DNA from: Leptospira ainazelensis | GTDB lineage: Bacteria; Spirochaetota; Leptospiria; Leptospirales; Leptospiraceae | Length of the DNA: 49,559 nt | Reading direction: 5' to 3' | NCBI RefSeq assembly: GCF_016918785.1 | Contig: NZ_JAFFPT010000023.1 | Span: 17,501-67,059, forward strand | In this document: positions 1-15,333 of the stretch, piece by piece | Layout: every line of letters starts with the position of its first letter | How positions within the stretch are numbered: the first letter of the stretch is position 1 | Notes under the pieces: model-generated | What the model saw: the letters and a program-made list of their open reading frames with translations, nothing else | Databases searched by the model: none | Told to the model about the DNA's origin: nothing | Made by a program: the position numbers and the translations under genes

Positions 1-2
1 CT

Positions 3-140
3 CCGTCTTTGACCGAAGGAAAGGCCATCTGGGGAGTTTTGAATAGTTCGGATGAGATTCTCGCGGTTCAAACGGGAATTCCGGGAACCAAGGAAGAATC
101 GATTCTTCTCAATTTGGCTGAAAAGAATCGGTTTCGTTAG
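3..140 (+). CDS. C-terminal end of an unidentified protein (partial)
   Basis: An open frame enters from the left edge and stops with TAG at 138-140, giving 45 residues that end in LAEKNRFR. The visible part has no recognisable motif; it includes the strings KAIWGVLNSSDEILAV and GIPGTKEES. The next gene is on the opposite strand and converges on it, with a 32-bp gap. The frame looks coding, but the family cannot be named from this tail. Confidence 0.5.
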   Translation, partial: PSLTEGKAIWGVLNSSDEILAVQTGIPGTKEESILLNLAEKNRFR

Positions 141-172
141 AAAGGACTTCGCCGGATTTCTATTTTAAATTC

Positions 173-661
<489 letters not shown>

Positions 662-704
662 CCGGTCCTCTTGATGAGTTCGTGCATTCCAGAAGAATGC
701 TCGG

Positions 705-1926
<1,222 letters not shown>

Positions 1927-1992
1927 AAACTCTTCGTTCCTTAGCGTAACTTGTATCGTAACCGATCGATAAAAAACAAAAAAAGGGGCCGC

Positions 1993-3135
1993 ATGTTAGA
2001 GACCTCCGCTACTTCTACAATTTCAAATCCAACTCAGATCGTCTATTCCACCAAAACTTACGACTGGTTAATCTCGCTTGTTTACAGAACCAGAGGATTG
2101 ATGTTTGATTCCATCGACGAATATTTCGAAGAATCCAATCAAAACCGCATTCTCAAAGCCAACTATCCGACCGTGATCATAGGAAATCACGTGGAAGAAG
2201 GAGACGTTCCCGCGTTATCCGCAGTCTACAGAGTGATACAGCCGAAGATTAAGTTCGCAATTCCCGCAAGAGAAGATATCTTAAGGAAGAATTTTTTAAT
2301 AAAAGAATTCCGTCCGAAAGGAACTCTTAAATTGATCTTCGGATTGATCGATAAGACGAACGTGATCCCCGTTTTTTTGAGATACATCGGTTGTTTTCCG
2401 GTAAAACGACCTTTCCGAGACAACGCGAGGGAACTGATCAAAAGCGGCGAGCTACGAAACATGGTCGATCAAGAATGGAGCGCCCTTGTCGAAAGGGTTC
2501 GTTCGGGAAGAAACTTATTCATGTTTCCGGAAGGGACCTTCAATCACGACGGTTATCTGAATCAGATCAAAAAAGGCGTCTATTACATTCGAACTAAAAT
2601 CAAAGACGTTCATTTCATATCCTTCACGTTGACATACGATTACCTTTCTTCCAAAAAAGCCCAGGTTCATATCGCCTACGGTGAAAATTTCGACATTTCC
2701 GAAGAGTCGACGAGCGACGAGGTTACAAACATCGTCAAAAAAAGATTGGGAAAGAATTATGTGGTTACACCGGGGAATTTACTTTCTACAATTCTAATAC
2801 GCTTGGGAACGGACTCTTCCGTTGGAAAAGAAATTCTTTTCAAACGGTTCCAAACCTTGGCTTCCGAACTCAAAAAGAAAAGCAGAGGAATTCATATTTC
2901 CGGAAAGTTGTTCACTTCTCAGATAGAAGACGCGTTTCAAAACATTCTTAAAAAAGGATTGGATCATAAACTCCTGAAGCTCGACGGAAACGGAAACGTT
3001 TCCGGAACGGATAAGCTGCTTCATAAGGAAGGTGATACGAGAAATCTACTGAAAAAGAACGTTCTTTTGTATCACGCCAATCAGTTGACGTATCACAAAC
3101 CCGAGTTGGAAAAAATTCTTCCTTCTCTCACTTAA
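1993..3135 (+). CDS. PlsC-like 1-acyl-glycerol-phosphate acyltransferase family protein
   Basis: A 380-residue acyltransferase of the PlsC/LPLAT superfamily, expected to move a fatty acyl chain to a glycerolipid or related acceptor at the inner face of the membrane. The catalytic HX4D motif is NHVEEGD (H66, D71). The acceptor motif FPEGT is at about 179-183, and a PVFLRYIGCFPVKR segment lies between them. The C-terminal 160 residues go beyond the core domain and are not recognised. ATG at 1993 has AGGGG seven bases upstream and is preferred to an upstream TTG at 1951. Substrate cannot be read from sequence. It sits in the alr run. Confidence 0.82.
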   Translation: MLETSATSTISNPTQIVYSTKTYDWLISLVYRTRGLMFDSIDEYFEESNQNRILKANYPTVIIGNHVEEGDVPALSAVYRVIQPKIKFAIPAREDILRKNFLIKEFRPKGTLKLIFGLIDKTNVIPVFLRYIGCFPVKRPFRDNARELIKSGELRNMVDQEWSALVERVRSGRNLFMFPEGTFNHDGYLNQIKKGVYYIRTKIKDVHFISFTLTYDYLSSKKAQVHIAYGENFDISEESTSDEVTNIVKKRLGKNYVVTPGNLLSTILIRLGTDSSVGKEILFKRFQTLASELKKKSRGIHISGKLFTSQIEDAFQNILKKGLDHKLLKLDGNGNVSGTDKLLHKEGDTRNLLKKNVLLYHANQLTYHKPELEKILPSLT

Positions 3136-3154
3136 TCAAGGAACTCAAATTAGA

Positions 3155-4066
3155 ATGGGATTTTGGAAACGTCTATTTTCACCAAAAAGAGAATATCAAA
3201 GCGCCGCAAAGGATTGGATCGAAAATACGGAGAGGGTTCAAAAAAGTCTGAACAGAAGTTTGGATTTTATCTTCAACTCCACTCTGAAAGAACTTTTGCC
3301 GGAAAAAGTTTCCTTATCCTTGGAACCCATCGCAGGAATTCGAGTTCCCGAAGAAAAGTTAAGAATCATTCTGGAAGGAATGGACGTTCAAACCCTGCTT
3401 CCTTTCAATTCGGTTTCGGAAGCGATGAGTTTGGAAACGCAGGAGGCGATTTTGGAATTGGCGACCGGCACGGTCGCCGCTCCTTCGAAAATGTTCTTGA
3501 TGAAAATTCTCAATCAATCGCCGATCCAGGAAATGTTTTCTCAAGGATTGGAAAAGATATTAGTAGAATTTAATAAGAAACTCAATCCTCTCGCCGGCGT
3601 TTTTCAGGCCGCCGGTTTTGAAAAACAGATTTCCGGATTTTTAGGAACTCTTCTTCCCGGTTTCACGGAAAGAATGGCGGAGATTCTCCATTCTTCTTCC
3701 GAAAGCGAGGCGGGAAAAATGTTGATTCGAGGCTCGTTGAAAATTCTTTTTCAATCCGGTTTTTCGGAGATGGGTCATCTGGAATCCACGAACTTGAGAA
3801 AACATATTGAGAAGCTAAGGGATGCGGTCGCCAAAGATCCTCTTTTGGAAAAAAGTGTTGAAAAGTTCTACGAAAATTTAAGAGATTCTATCTTAAACGA
3901 ATACAGAGGCGAAACTCTCAAAGAATTTCTGGGTTATACGGATGAAGATTATATCCGTTTTCGAAACAACGTTTCTAAAAACACCGCAGAAAACATTCTT
4001 GCAATCCACAAACAAAAACCGCTGACTGGGCTTGTATCCGGACTTCTGGAGGATGTGCTTGGATGA
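3155..4066 (+). CDS. Hypothetical mostly helical protein
   Basis: A 303-residue protein of unknown function. It starts 19 bp after the acyltransferase stop with AAGGA upstream. It lacks a signal peptide and clear membrane helices; hydrophobic stretches such as LNPLAGVFQAAG and ISGFLGTLLPGF look like amphipathic helices. The N-terminus MGFWKRLFSPKR is basic with aromatic residues and could touch the membrane surface. Its stop overlaps the next start (ATGA at 4063-4066), so the two proteins are probably translationally coupled and may act together. No family is recognised. Confidence 0.7.
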   Translation: MGFWKRLFSPKREYQSAAKDWIENTERVQKSLNRSLDFIFNSTLKELLPEKVSLSLEPIAGIRVPEEKLRIILEGMDVQTLLPFNSVSEAMSLETQEAILELATGTVAAPSKMFLMKILNQSPIQEMFSQGLEKILVEFNKKLNPLAGVFQAAGFEKQISGFLGTLLPGFTERMAEILHSSSESEAGKMLIRGSLKILFQSGFSEMGHLESTNLRKHIEKLRDAVAKDPLLEKSVEKFYENLRDSILNEYRGETLKEFLGYTDEDYIRFRNNVSKNTAENILAIHKQKPLTGLVSGLLEDVLG

Positions 4067-4863
4067 AAAAAGTGATCAATCAGATCGGGAAGGCGTTAGA
4101 ATATCTAGACAAGTTAGGTACGGGTAAGTCTTTTCAACTGTTTCGATCTCTTGGATATGAAAAGTTATATTCTCTCTCGGAAAAAGTAGACCACAAAACC
4201 CTTCTTTACATCAGCCAAAACCTCGACGAAAAAACGATCGTTGAATTCTTAAATCGAATTCCCGAAGAGACTTTGGTCGTTCTTTTATCCACGGTGAAAC
4301 CCGGGGACATTACATATTTTGCAAATAGTATTCCGATGGACGATTTAGTTCTTTTATCCACTTCGCTTCCGGCTTCCGATATCGCGGAGATGGCCCTCAA
4401 GACAGGAAAAGAATCTTCGGCTGAACTTTTAAAAAACATCGGCCCCTCGAAGTCCATTGCGTTGCTAAAAGAAGTCGGAGTTCAGAATTTTATAGAACTA
4501 TCCTTACAGATCCCTCCGACCGAATTGATCCCCGTGGTACAAGAGTTAACCCCGGAACAATCCGGAATCTGGATTCGAAAGAGAGGAGTCGGAGACATTC
4601 CCAGACTGATCCAGGCCTTTGGAGTTCAAAATCTTCTTCTATTTTTAAGAACTCTCGGTTTTGAAAAAAACCTTCATATCATGGGAGTTCTTGGTTTGGA
4701 AGAATTGATCGAGTTGGCTTATACGATCGCCGGGATGAAACTCCCCGGGCTCGTCTCTTTTAAGAAAAAGCCGAAGAAGAAGGGAAAAAAAGTTTCCAAG
4801 AAAAAAGGAAAGGTAAAGAAGAAAGCTGCGACCAAGACAAAAAGCAAGATCAAAAAAATCTAA
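4063..4863 (+). CDS. Helical-repeat protein with lysine-rich tail
   Basis: A 266-residue protein of unknown function, coupled to the preceding gene by ATGA. Residues about 20-225 are degenerate helical repeats of roughly 18-20 residues (for example IVEFLNRIPEETLVVLLST, then VLLSTSLPASDIAEMAL), reminiscent of MgtE N-terminal or FliG-type helical repeats but without their signatures. The last 40 residues are nearly all Lys with Ala, Val and Thr (KKKGKKVSKKKGKVKKK), a pattern typical of nucleic-acid or polyanion binding tails. No signal peptide or membrane helix. The repeat scaffold probably binds a partner, and the tail binds a polyanion; both are inferences. Confidence 0.7.
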   Translation: MKKVINQIGKALEYLDKLGTGKSFQLFRSLGYEKLYSLSEKVDHKTLLYISQNLDEKTIVEFLNRIPEETLVVLLSTVKPGDITYFANSIPMDDLVLLSTSLPASDIAEMALKTGKESSAELLKNIGPSKSIALLKEVGVQNFIELSLQIPPTELIPVVQELTPEQSGIWIRKRGVGDIPRLIQAFGVQNLLLFLRTLGFEKNLHIMGVLGLEELIELAYTIAGMKLPGLVSFKKKPKKKGKKVSKKKGKVKKKAATKTKSKIKKI

Positions 4864-5220
4864 GTTTTCCTTTTTGGAATTTTGAATTCTCAAAATCAAA
4901 GGGAAATGTCCGGGTTAAAGAAGGCGGAGGGTTTGCCTCAAAACTGAAAACGATCGCCGAGATTCGCGGCCATTCCGATCAAACCAAGATGGTCTTTGGA
5001 TAAGTTTATGATCGATAGCGGTTGTCGGAAGAAATTGCGGGGAACGGTGGAATGTCTTTTCATTCTTTTAGCAAAAAGTAAAAAACGCTGATTTGTTTTG
5101 GGATTCTATAAATTACGGAGAATTTCCGCGCCCCTCACCGGTTCTAAAAAATATTGCCTTTGAAAAAATTTTTTGCGTTGAAAAGGTCATTTTGGATCAA
5201 AGGCAGGAACCGTAAGAGAT
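4864..5220. other. Intergenic stretch without a gene
   Basis: About 357 bp between the lysine-tail gene and the first DUF1564 gene. It carries stops in all frames and no convincing hairpin terminator. The last 60 bases are A/T-rich with runs of A and T and the sequence TTGAAAAGGTCA, so the promoter for the DUF1564 gene is probably there, but no clear -35/-10 pair can be defended. Confidence 0.4.
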
Positions 5221-5757
5221 ATGGAAATGCTTTCAATCCGTTCCGATCAATTCATTGAGTCCACTCTCGTAGAAAGAAAAGACGACGTAGTGACGATCCT
5301 TATTCCTGAAAGTGATTACTTGGCGTTGGACCCGAAAGCTCAGAAAGATCTCAAAAAGAAACTCCCTTATCTTTTAAGGAGATACGGTAAATACCTCGCG
5401 GGAGCCTCGCGTCTGAATGTAAAAGCCGGAAAGATACTTTATCAGAAAAATCGAGGCCCTATGAAAAGGATCAATTTTCGGGTCGAATCCGGAATGTGGA
5501 ATATTTTAGGAATGTTTGCTTTGAGCCATGGAGTTTCTCGGTGTTTTCTTTTTAACTATATGTTGACTCTGGAAACTCTAGAAGTCGGAGATTCTATTGT
5601 GGAAACGATGAATGCGGGAGCTCCCACATTTCACCAGGTTTACAGGTTTATCTGGCAATTGGAACTGCAAAGCAAAAGGATTTTCAGAATCTTAGAGTTC
5701 ACCCCGAACCCAATTTTTCCGATTTTTTATGGAATTTACTGGGCAAAACCAACTTAA
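5221..5757 (+). CDS. DUF1564 family protein, copy 1
   Basis: A 178-residue member of DUF1564, a family of unknown function found in Leptospira. It shares with the copy at 19848-20369 the strings RLN, AGK, LYQ, MKRIN, HGVSRC, LFNY, VGDSI, PTFH and a C-terminal LEF.PNPI. Residues 81-115 (MKRINFRVESGMW, then NILGMFALSHGVS, then RCFLFNYMLTL) read as strand-helix-turn-helix, which is the ribbon-helix-helix DNA-binding pattern. This suggests a transcription factor-like role, an inference from pattern only. It has its own promoter region and no co-transcribed neighbour; a hairpin at 5793-5825 follows. Confidence 0.8.
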   Translation: MEMLSIRSDQFIESTLVERKDDVVTILIPESDYLALDPKAQKDLKKKLPYLLRRYGKYLAGASRLNVKAGKILYQKNRGPMKRINFRVESGMWNILGMFALSHGVSRCFLFNYMLTLETLEVGDSIVETMNAGAPTFHQVYRFIWQLELQSKRIFRILEFTPNPIFPIFYGIYWAKPT

Positions 5758-5792
5758 AACACAAAAAACGCTTACCCTTAACCCCGATGAGA

Positions 5793-5825
5793 CTTAGTTG
5801 CGATCTTGAACCGATCGCGACTGAG
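5793..5825. terminator. Hairpin between convergent genes, possible terminator
   Basis: CTTAGTTGCGATC pairs with GATCGCGACTGAG (13 bp with two G-T pairs) around a 7-base loop, in the gap between the DUF1564 gene and the convergent gene ending at 5834. No long T-run follows on either strand, so it is only a candidate for a shared terminator. Confidence 0.4.
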
Positions 5826-5833
5826 ATGAAAAA

Positions 5834-6495
5834 TTATTCGGAAGAATCCAAATTCTTTTTTGCCTGCAACAATTCTTCTTTTCCTTTCTGAATCGCGAAC
5901 AAACGTTCTTGAATCACATTCAAGGAAGAATCCGGATAATTTTTCCGAGAATCTTTGAAAAACTTCAGGCTGTATTCTAAGATTTCTTCCATATCATTGG
6001 ATTTCTTGATCTTAGAATCCAAATAGAATTTCATCTCCGGCTTCTCAACTTCCCTACCTTCCAACAAAGCCGTTCGAATCTCCGACATTCTCTCTTCGTC
6101 TCTTTTTTTCTTTTCCTCTTCTTCCTTTGTCAGATCTCGAGGAATCATACTGTTGCCTGGAAAACGATCCGCCAAAGGTTTGACTTTCCGAATCACTTCT
6201 TTTCTCAGCCTCTCTCTTTCTTCCGGAGAAAGACTGGAATAGCCGCCTTCGGCGGCCTCCTCGGCGGAACCCTCCTTAGAACTCGAATCCGGATTCTCCA
6301 CAACTTCCGATTTCGAAAAGTCCAAAAAGCTCCCGGACTCAAACAAAGAATTCTCGTCTTGATCGACCGTACTTCGACTCAATCCACTTTTTAATTTTTC
6401 ATCTTCTCTTGAGAATGTGGTTTCTCCGTCGGCAAGGATGAGATAAATCAAAAACGTGAAAACGATTCCGAGAACCGAATAAAGAAAATATTTTT

Positions 6496-6499
<4 letters not shown>
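5834..6499 (-). CDS. Membrane-anchored hypothetical protein
   Basis: A 221-residue protein with one N-terminal membrane segment (FLYSVLGIVFTFLIYLILA, residues about 5-23) followed by an acidic, Ser/Glu-rich linker and a charged helical region (EERERLRKEVIRKV, KEEEEKKKRDEERM). It is probably an inner-membrane protein facing the periplasm or a long-anchored coiled coil. Its start overlaps the stop of the upstream histidine kinase gene (ATGA at 6496-6499), so it is almost certainly co-translated with it and may be its accessory or membrane partner. No family is recognised. Confidence 0.7.
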
Positions 6500-8793
<2,294 letters not shown>

Positions 8794-8898
8794 AGACGGC
8801 AGTATTTACCGGGCTTTCAATTTATCAAGAATCCCTTGAATTTTCATCAAAAAGAAAAAAAGGTCATCTTTTTTGAAAATTCTTCCGAGAGACATAAT

Positions 8899-9498
8899 AT
8901 GAGGATCGAAGAACTTCCAACCGTACAATCTATCCTGAATCGAATCCGGGAAATCGAAAGTCTCCCGAGTCAGTTTGTCCGGGAAACACCGGCCTCCAAC
9001 GAACAAAAAACGCCGGTTTTGAATTTCGATTCCGTTCTCCAATCCATACAAGAAAAAACAAACCCGGTCTCCGAAACGGAATCCTGGAGAAATGTGAGAG
9101 GTGAACTTAAAGGTGTCGAGCCGACCCTTGCCGAAATCATCCGCAAAGAGTCCAAGAAGAATCATCTCGACCCCACTCTCGTTCAGAGCGTCATCCAGGC
9201 GGAATCCGGATTTAAGACAAACGCGGTTTCCCCAAAGGGAGCGATCGGCCTGATGCAGCTGATGCCTTCGACCGCAAATCTTCTCGGAGTCGACGATCCT
9301 TCCGATCCGGCCGAAAACGTCGCGGGTGGAACGAAATTCTTAAGCGATCTCTTAAACAAATATAAAAATTTAGATCACGCTCTCGCGGCTTATAACGCGG
9401 GCCCGGGCGCCGTCGATCGTTACGGCGGTATTCCGCCCTACAAAGAAACTCAGAAATACGTAGCAAAGGTCAAAAAATTCTACGAAGAGGCTCAGTAG
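8899..9498 (+). CDS. Soluble lytic transglycosylase (SLT domain)
   Basis: A 199-residue peptidoglycan-cleaving enzyme that would cut the MurNAc-GlcNAc bond to give 1,6-anhydro ends. The SLT domain fills residues about 75-195. The catalytic glutamate is E102 in [17 protein letters not shown] and [10 protein letters not shown] are the conserved substrate-cleft motifs. No signal peptide is visible, so export may use another route or the enzyme may belong to a flagellar or secretion assembly; this is open. ATG at 8899 is preferred over a TTG at 8836 because GAGAG lies nearby. Its 3' end overlaps by 7 bp the convergent gene ending at 9492. Confidence 0.88.
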   Translation: MRIEELPTVQSILNRIREIESLPSQFVRETPASNEQKTPVLNFDSVLQSIQEKTNPVSETESWRNVRGELKGVEPTLAEIIRKESKKNHLDPTLVQSVIQAESGFKTNAVSPKGAIGLMQLMPSTANLLGVDDPSDPAENVAGGTKFLSDLLNKYKNLDHALAAYNAGPGAVDRYGGIPPYKETQKYVAKVKKFYEEAQ

Positions 9499-9842
9499 TA
9501 TTTTTTAATCTCTGTCTCAAGACATCCGGTGAGAATTTTACAGCTCGCGGTTTCGATTCCGGAAAGACAAACTTGCATCTTGTCAAAGTGTTTTCTACAC
9601 CCGCGAAGACAGGAATTTTCGATCTTCGCCGATTGTTCCTTTGCTACCATTCCGGGATACATCTCGGAAACACACCCGGTGAGTTTTGTACAATACGTTA
9701 GACACACTTCCTTCGATTCTTCCGAATAGAACTCGTTTTTGTGAATCTCCCTTCCGTATTTGACAATCATCACACCGAACATCAAAATCAACAAAACGTA
9801 AACCGGCGAGTAACGAACTACATGTCGAAACGTCGAATTCAT
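9492..9842 (-). CDS. Small Cys-rich single-pass membrane protein
   Basis: A 116-residue protein with a membrane segment at about 13-28 ([16 protein letters not shown]) and a 90-residue domain carrying nine cysteines, including the spaced pairs CLTYC and CLRGC (both C-x3-C) plus GC, VC, SC and GC. This looks like an exported, disulfide-stabilised domain, similar in style to short Cys-rich families seen in Leptospira; I cannot assign one with certainty. It overlaps the end of the glycosyltransferase gene by ATGA (9839-9842), so the two are probably made together. Confidence 0.75.
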   Translation of the reverse strand: MNSTFRHVVRYSPVYVLLILMFGVMIVKYGREIHKNEFYSEESKEVCLTYCTKLTGCVSEMYPGMVAKEQSAKIENSCLRGCRKHFDKMQVCLSGIETASCKILTGCLETEIKKYY

Positions 9843-11593
9843 TTCCGGACCGACTTCGAATTTTCGGAAAGAATGTTTTCGGAACTGTAGAGTTGGATTC
9901 TATCATACCAATCCTGGTGTATTAGAATTTCCTTAATTCCCAAATCTCGTTTCCAAATCGACCAGGACTGCGCGGGCGCATAGGCGCTCGGAAGTAAAAC
10001 TTTTGTCCTATATACGACCACGTCCCTCTTTCCATCCATACAATTCATCCGAGCTCCGGGTAGAGAATGTTCTACATTTGCGGAAGGCAACGCATTCTTA
10101 AACGTCAATGCGACCCATGGATTCTCGGAGACGATACAGAGATTTTTACTTTCCTGGATTCTTCCGCTCAAAGGTACGTCCGGAAGATTTATCGAAGGTA
10201 TGAGAATCAACTGTAGATAAAACATAAAGCCGGTTCCGAGCAGAAGTGTAAGGGAAGTTTTATATAAAATCGTCTTCCTTTCCGGAATCATCCAGAAAGC
10301 CCCCACAAGATTCGCAAAACCGACCCACAAAAGATCGGTCCAAGCGTCTTGCCCGGAACGAAAATCCAAGAGGATTTTCCCAAGTCCGAGAACGATCGAA
10401 ACAACGATCAGAAATAAAAAATTTCTTGAAAGAGGCGCGGATAACGCGGTCTCGTATTTACTTTTGGAAAAATACAATCCGATCCCGATAAACGCGAGAG
10501 GTATCAGGGGAAGAATGTAGTAATAGTCTTTTCGATTCGGCAATTCGTGTATTATGGAAATTGCAACCGTTGAAAAAATAAGGGTCCTGCCTATCATTCC
10601 TCCGAAACCGGGAATTACTTTCAGAATCGACTTCGACATCGTCTCCAAAAGAAAAGGTGTAAAAGGAAGACAGTACAGAACCCACCCCAAAAGGATAATC
10701 AACTCATTTTGATTCGTAGTAGAAGTCGAAAATTTTCCTAAGTTCTCGGTGAAGAAGAATACCTTGAGAAAGGCGCTTCCCGCCGGAGACAACGAAGTCA
10801 GAATTCCTCCCCAAAGAGCAAGGACTCCGAGTGAAATCGTGTGGAATAAAATTTGATCCATTGTCATTCGAATGAATCTTTTTTTGCCGGTCCATTCTCC
10901 CGTTGAACTAAACTGAAACGCGTGGAGAAACGCCCAACCGGCGAGTAACGTTCCTGAATATATTTGGAACAAAGGCCCTTTCACCAAACACGCAAAGCCG
11001 GATACTAAAGCGGCCGCGATTAAATAGGACCGATTTTTCTTTTTAAAAAATAAGAGCAAAAAAAACGTGGAAAGCGAAAGAAGAAAGGTCATCAACGCTT
11101 CCATCATCACGAGTCTGGAAAACTTAAAAACACCCAGCGTTAAAAGATAACTGGAAGCTATGATCGCAGAATAGATCGGCGCGGCTTTGAACAAACGAAG
11201 CGCAAAATAGATTAGAATCCCGGTTCCCGCAAAAAGAATCAAAGAAGGAAGTCTTTCCGCGGTCAGACTCATTCCAAAAATCAAATCGGATACGATCCCG
11301 GTCCAAAAGAGTAAGGGAGGTTTGTATAAATTCATGATTCCTTCAAATCTGGGAAAAAGGATTTCCCCGCTTTGTATACTCTCTCGAATCGTCGCGATAT
11401 GCATTTCCTCGTCCCCTTGAGGAAGCACCGCTCTCGACCCGAGATTGGGAAACAAAAGCAGCACCGAAATCACAAAAAGAACCGCTGCAATCAGAAGGTC
11501 TCTTCGATTTGGGGAAATCTTTCGTAGGGAACCGTCTTGTGAAACACTGGAAATTAGAGAAGAACCGATCTTCCGGGAGGAGTCTGCTGCCAT
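9839..11593 (-). CDS. ArnT/PMT-like (GT39 family) membrane glycosyltransferase
   Basis: A 584-residue GT-C fold enzyme with about eleven hydrophobic segments. Such enzymes move a sugar from a polyprenyl-phosphate donor to lipid A, protein or another periplasmic acceptor. The first periplasmic loop carries the acidic motif PQGDEEMH (the catalytic region of the family) and LYKPPLLFW, both typical of ArnT and related proteins. The cytosolic N-terminus (about 32 residues) is Ser-rich. A good site AGAGGA lies seven bases before ATG at 11593. The donor and acceptor cannot be told from sequence. It is the first gene of a pair with the Cys-rich protein. Confidence 0.85.
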   Translation of the reverse strand: MAADSSRKIGSSLISSVSQDGSLRKISPNRRDLLIAAVLFVISVLLLFPNLGSRAVLPQGDEEMHIATIRESIQSGEILFPRFEGIMNLYKPPLLFWTGIVSDLIFGMSLTAERLPSLILFAGTGILIYFALRLFKAAPIYSAIIASSYLLTLGVFKFSRLVMMEALMTFLLSLSTFFLLLFFKKKNRSYLIAAALVSGFACLVKGPLFQIYSGTLLAGWAFLHAFQFSSTGEWTGKKRFIRMTMDQILFHTISLGVLALWGGILTSLSPAGSAFLKVFFFTENLGKFSTSTTNQNELIILLGWVLYCLPFTPFLLETMSKSILKVIPGFGGMIGRTLIFSTVAISIIHELPNRKDYYYILPLIPLAFIGIGLYFSKSKYETALSAPLSRNFLFLIVVSIVLGLGKILLDFRSGQDAWTDLLWVGFANLVGAFWMIPERKTILYKTSLTLLLGTGFMFYLQLILIPSINLPDVPLSGRIQESKNLCIVSENPWVALTFKNALPSANVEHSLPGARMNCMDGKRDVVVYRTKVLLPSAYAPAQSWSIWKRDLGIKEILIHQDWYDRIQLYSSENILSENSKSVRK

Positions 11594-11851
11594 TTTTGCG
11601 TCCTCTATATATGTAATTGCTTACTTACTTATTGCAATCTTTTTCAGACTCTTAAAAAATGACAATCTAGATTAAAATTGAGAATGTAAAAAAGAAAGGT
11701 TGGGTCTTATTGAAAGGATGCTCAATTCTACGGAGTCTCATTCAACCAAACGTACGTTAGTGTAAGCTTGTTTCTAAAACGGTTGGAATCAAGGAATTCT
11801 CCGGAAATAATGAGTGACACAGAGTTCAACGCAACTTTTATAGGGATCAAA

Positions 11852-12550
11852 ATGAAATCGGCAAGGTCGAAGGCAAACAACTCAGAACCGCTCCTTAAGG
11901 ATGAAAACGCATGTGAAACCATGATCCGAAAACGGGACCGTTCCGCGACCGAAACCGCCATTCTTTTAGCCGCCATTCAAGTTTTTGCAAAAAAAGGTTA
12001 CGACGCAGCCAATACAAAAGATATAGCGAAACTTGCTAATGCGAACGAAGCGTTGATCTTTCGTTATTTCGGAAATAAAAAAGGTCTTTTAGAGGCCATT
12101 CTTACAAGATCCGAAGAAATTAATTCGGATGAGTCATCGGCACGACAAAAAAAACAGGAAAGCTATCAGGATTTAGAAGCCAGCCTTCAATATTCCATGG
12201 CCGGAAAGTGCAGAGACTTTCGAGACGCCGAAGATTTTATGAAAGTCGCAGTGAGCCAGATTATCTTGGATCCCGAAGTCAGTCAGATCATTCAGAAAAA
12301 AATCTACACAAAAGCTCTTCCCGAGTTTACAGCCGAACTTGAAAAATTCAAAAAGGCCGGAAAAATCGATCCCAAAGCGGATCTTAAATCCATTGCCTAT
12401 GCAATATCCTCTCTCACGTTTGCATTGGGCTTTATGGGTCAATGTGTTTATAAAATTCCTCCCGCTGAAATCCAAGCGACCATCAAAGAAGTAGCGAGAA
12501 TTTTTAGAAAAGGTTTAGAGCCTGAATCTAAGAAGAAGTCTTCGAAGTAA
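11852..12550 (+). CDS. TetR/AcrR family transcriptional regulator
   Basis: A 232-residue one-component regulator. The N-terminal helix-turn-helix is visible as [27 protein letters not shown], then [24 protein letters not shown], a standard TetR pattern. The C-terminal ligand-binding region (to [15 protein letters not shown]) is not specific. ATG at 11852 has AGGGA six bases upstream; starts at 11768 (TTG) and 11810 (ATG) are possible but lack a clear site. It is flanked by genes on the opposite strand, so its target could be itself, the GT39 gene, or distant. Confidence 0.88.
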   Translation: MKSARSKANNSEPLLKDENACETMIRKRDRSATETAILLAAIQVFAKKGYDAANTKDIAKLANANEALIFRYFGNKKGLLEAILTRSEEINSDESSARQKKQESYQDLEASLQYSMAGKCRDFRDAEDFMKVAVSQIILDPEVSQIIQKKIYTKALPEFTAELEKFKKAGKIDPKADLKSIAYAISSLTFALGFMGQCVYKIPPAEIQATIKEVARIFRKGLEPESKKKSSK

Positions 12551-12605
12551 GTTAGCCGTCTTCTTTCCAAGAAAAAATCTCAGAAAGAAGACGAACAAAA
12601 AAGGT

Positions 12606-14891
<2,286 letters not shown>

Positions 14892-15173
14892 TGATATTGA
14901 AACCTGTCCTTGGTGCGAAACTCAAAGAGAAGCGGACCGAAGAGTTCCTACGCGCATCCGAAGATGCCTTCAGCGCTGTCCGTTTTGTTGGGATCCTTTT
15001 TTTTAGGAAGGGAACGTTTGGATTTCCTTCTTTTTTCAAGATCGGATCCGCACCAAAACACTGTCCTTTTTAGTTCATCGAATATGGGGACAAGTTATAA
15101 ATTCATGCTCTTGTAAGCATTTAGTTTGTATAGGATTTTTCAGGAGAAGATTGAAAAATAGAATTTTGAGGGT

Positions 15174-15323
15174 GTGAGAGTTCCCACACAAGGGGAAGTT
15201 TTTAGAATCGAATCAAGGAATTCTAATTTTGGAATCGGGAGAATCGACCTCCCGGAAAAGGTCGATTTTGAATGAGGAAAAATGAAAATTCTTCCGGAGA
15301 AAATCCTCCGTGGGAACTCTCAC
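15174..15323. repeat. 14-bp inverted repeats bracketing a spacer with an internal hairpin
   Basis: The stretch 14880-15333 has no gene. GTGAGAGTTCCCAC (15174-15187) and its exact reverse complement GTGGGAACTCTCAC (15310-15323) face each other 122 bp apart, just downstream of the OmpA-domain gene, which reads leftwards. Between them AATCGACCT (15242-15250) pairs with AGGTCGATT (15259-15267) around an 8-base loop, with TTG after it. On the minus strand the hairpin could end OmpA-gene transcription, though no long T-run follows there. The outer arms are variants of a palindrome that recurs from 15 to 24 kb. Confidence 0.6.
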
Positions 15324-15333
15324 AAAAAAAGAA

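Noticed and set aside
4289..4370. DnaA-box-like TTATCCAC strings
   Set aside because: They encode the repeated LLST residues of a helical-repeat protein and are far from rep.
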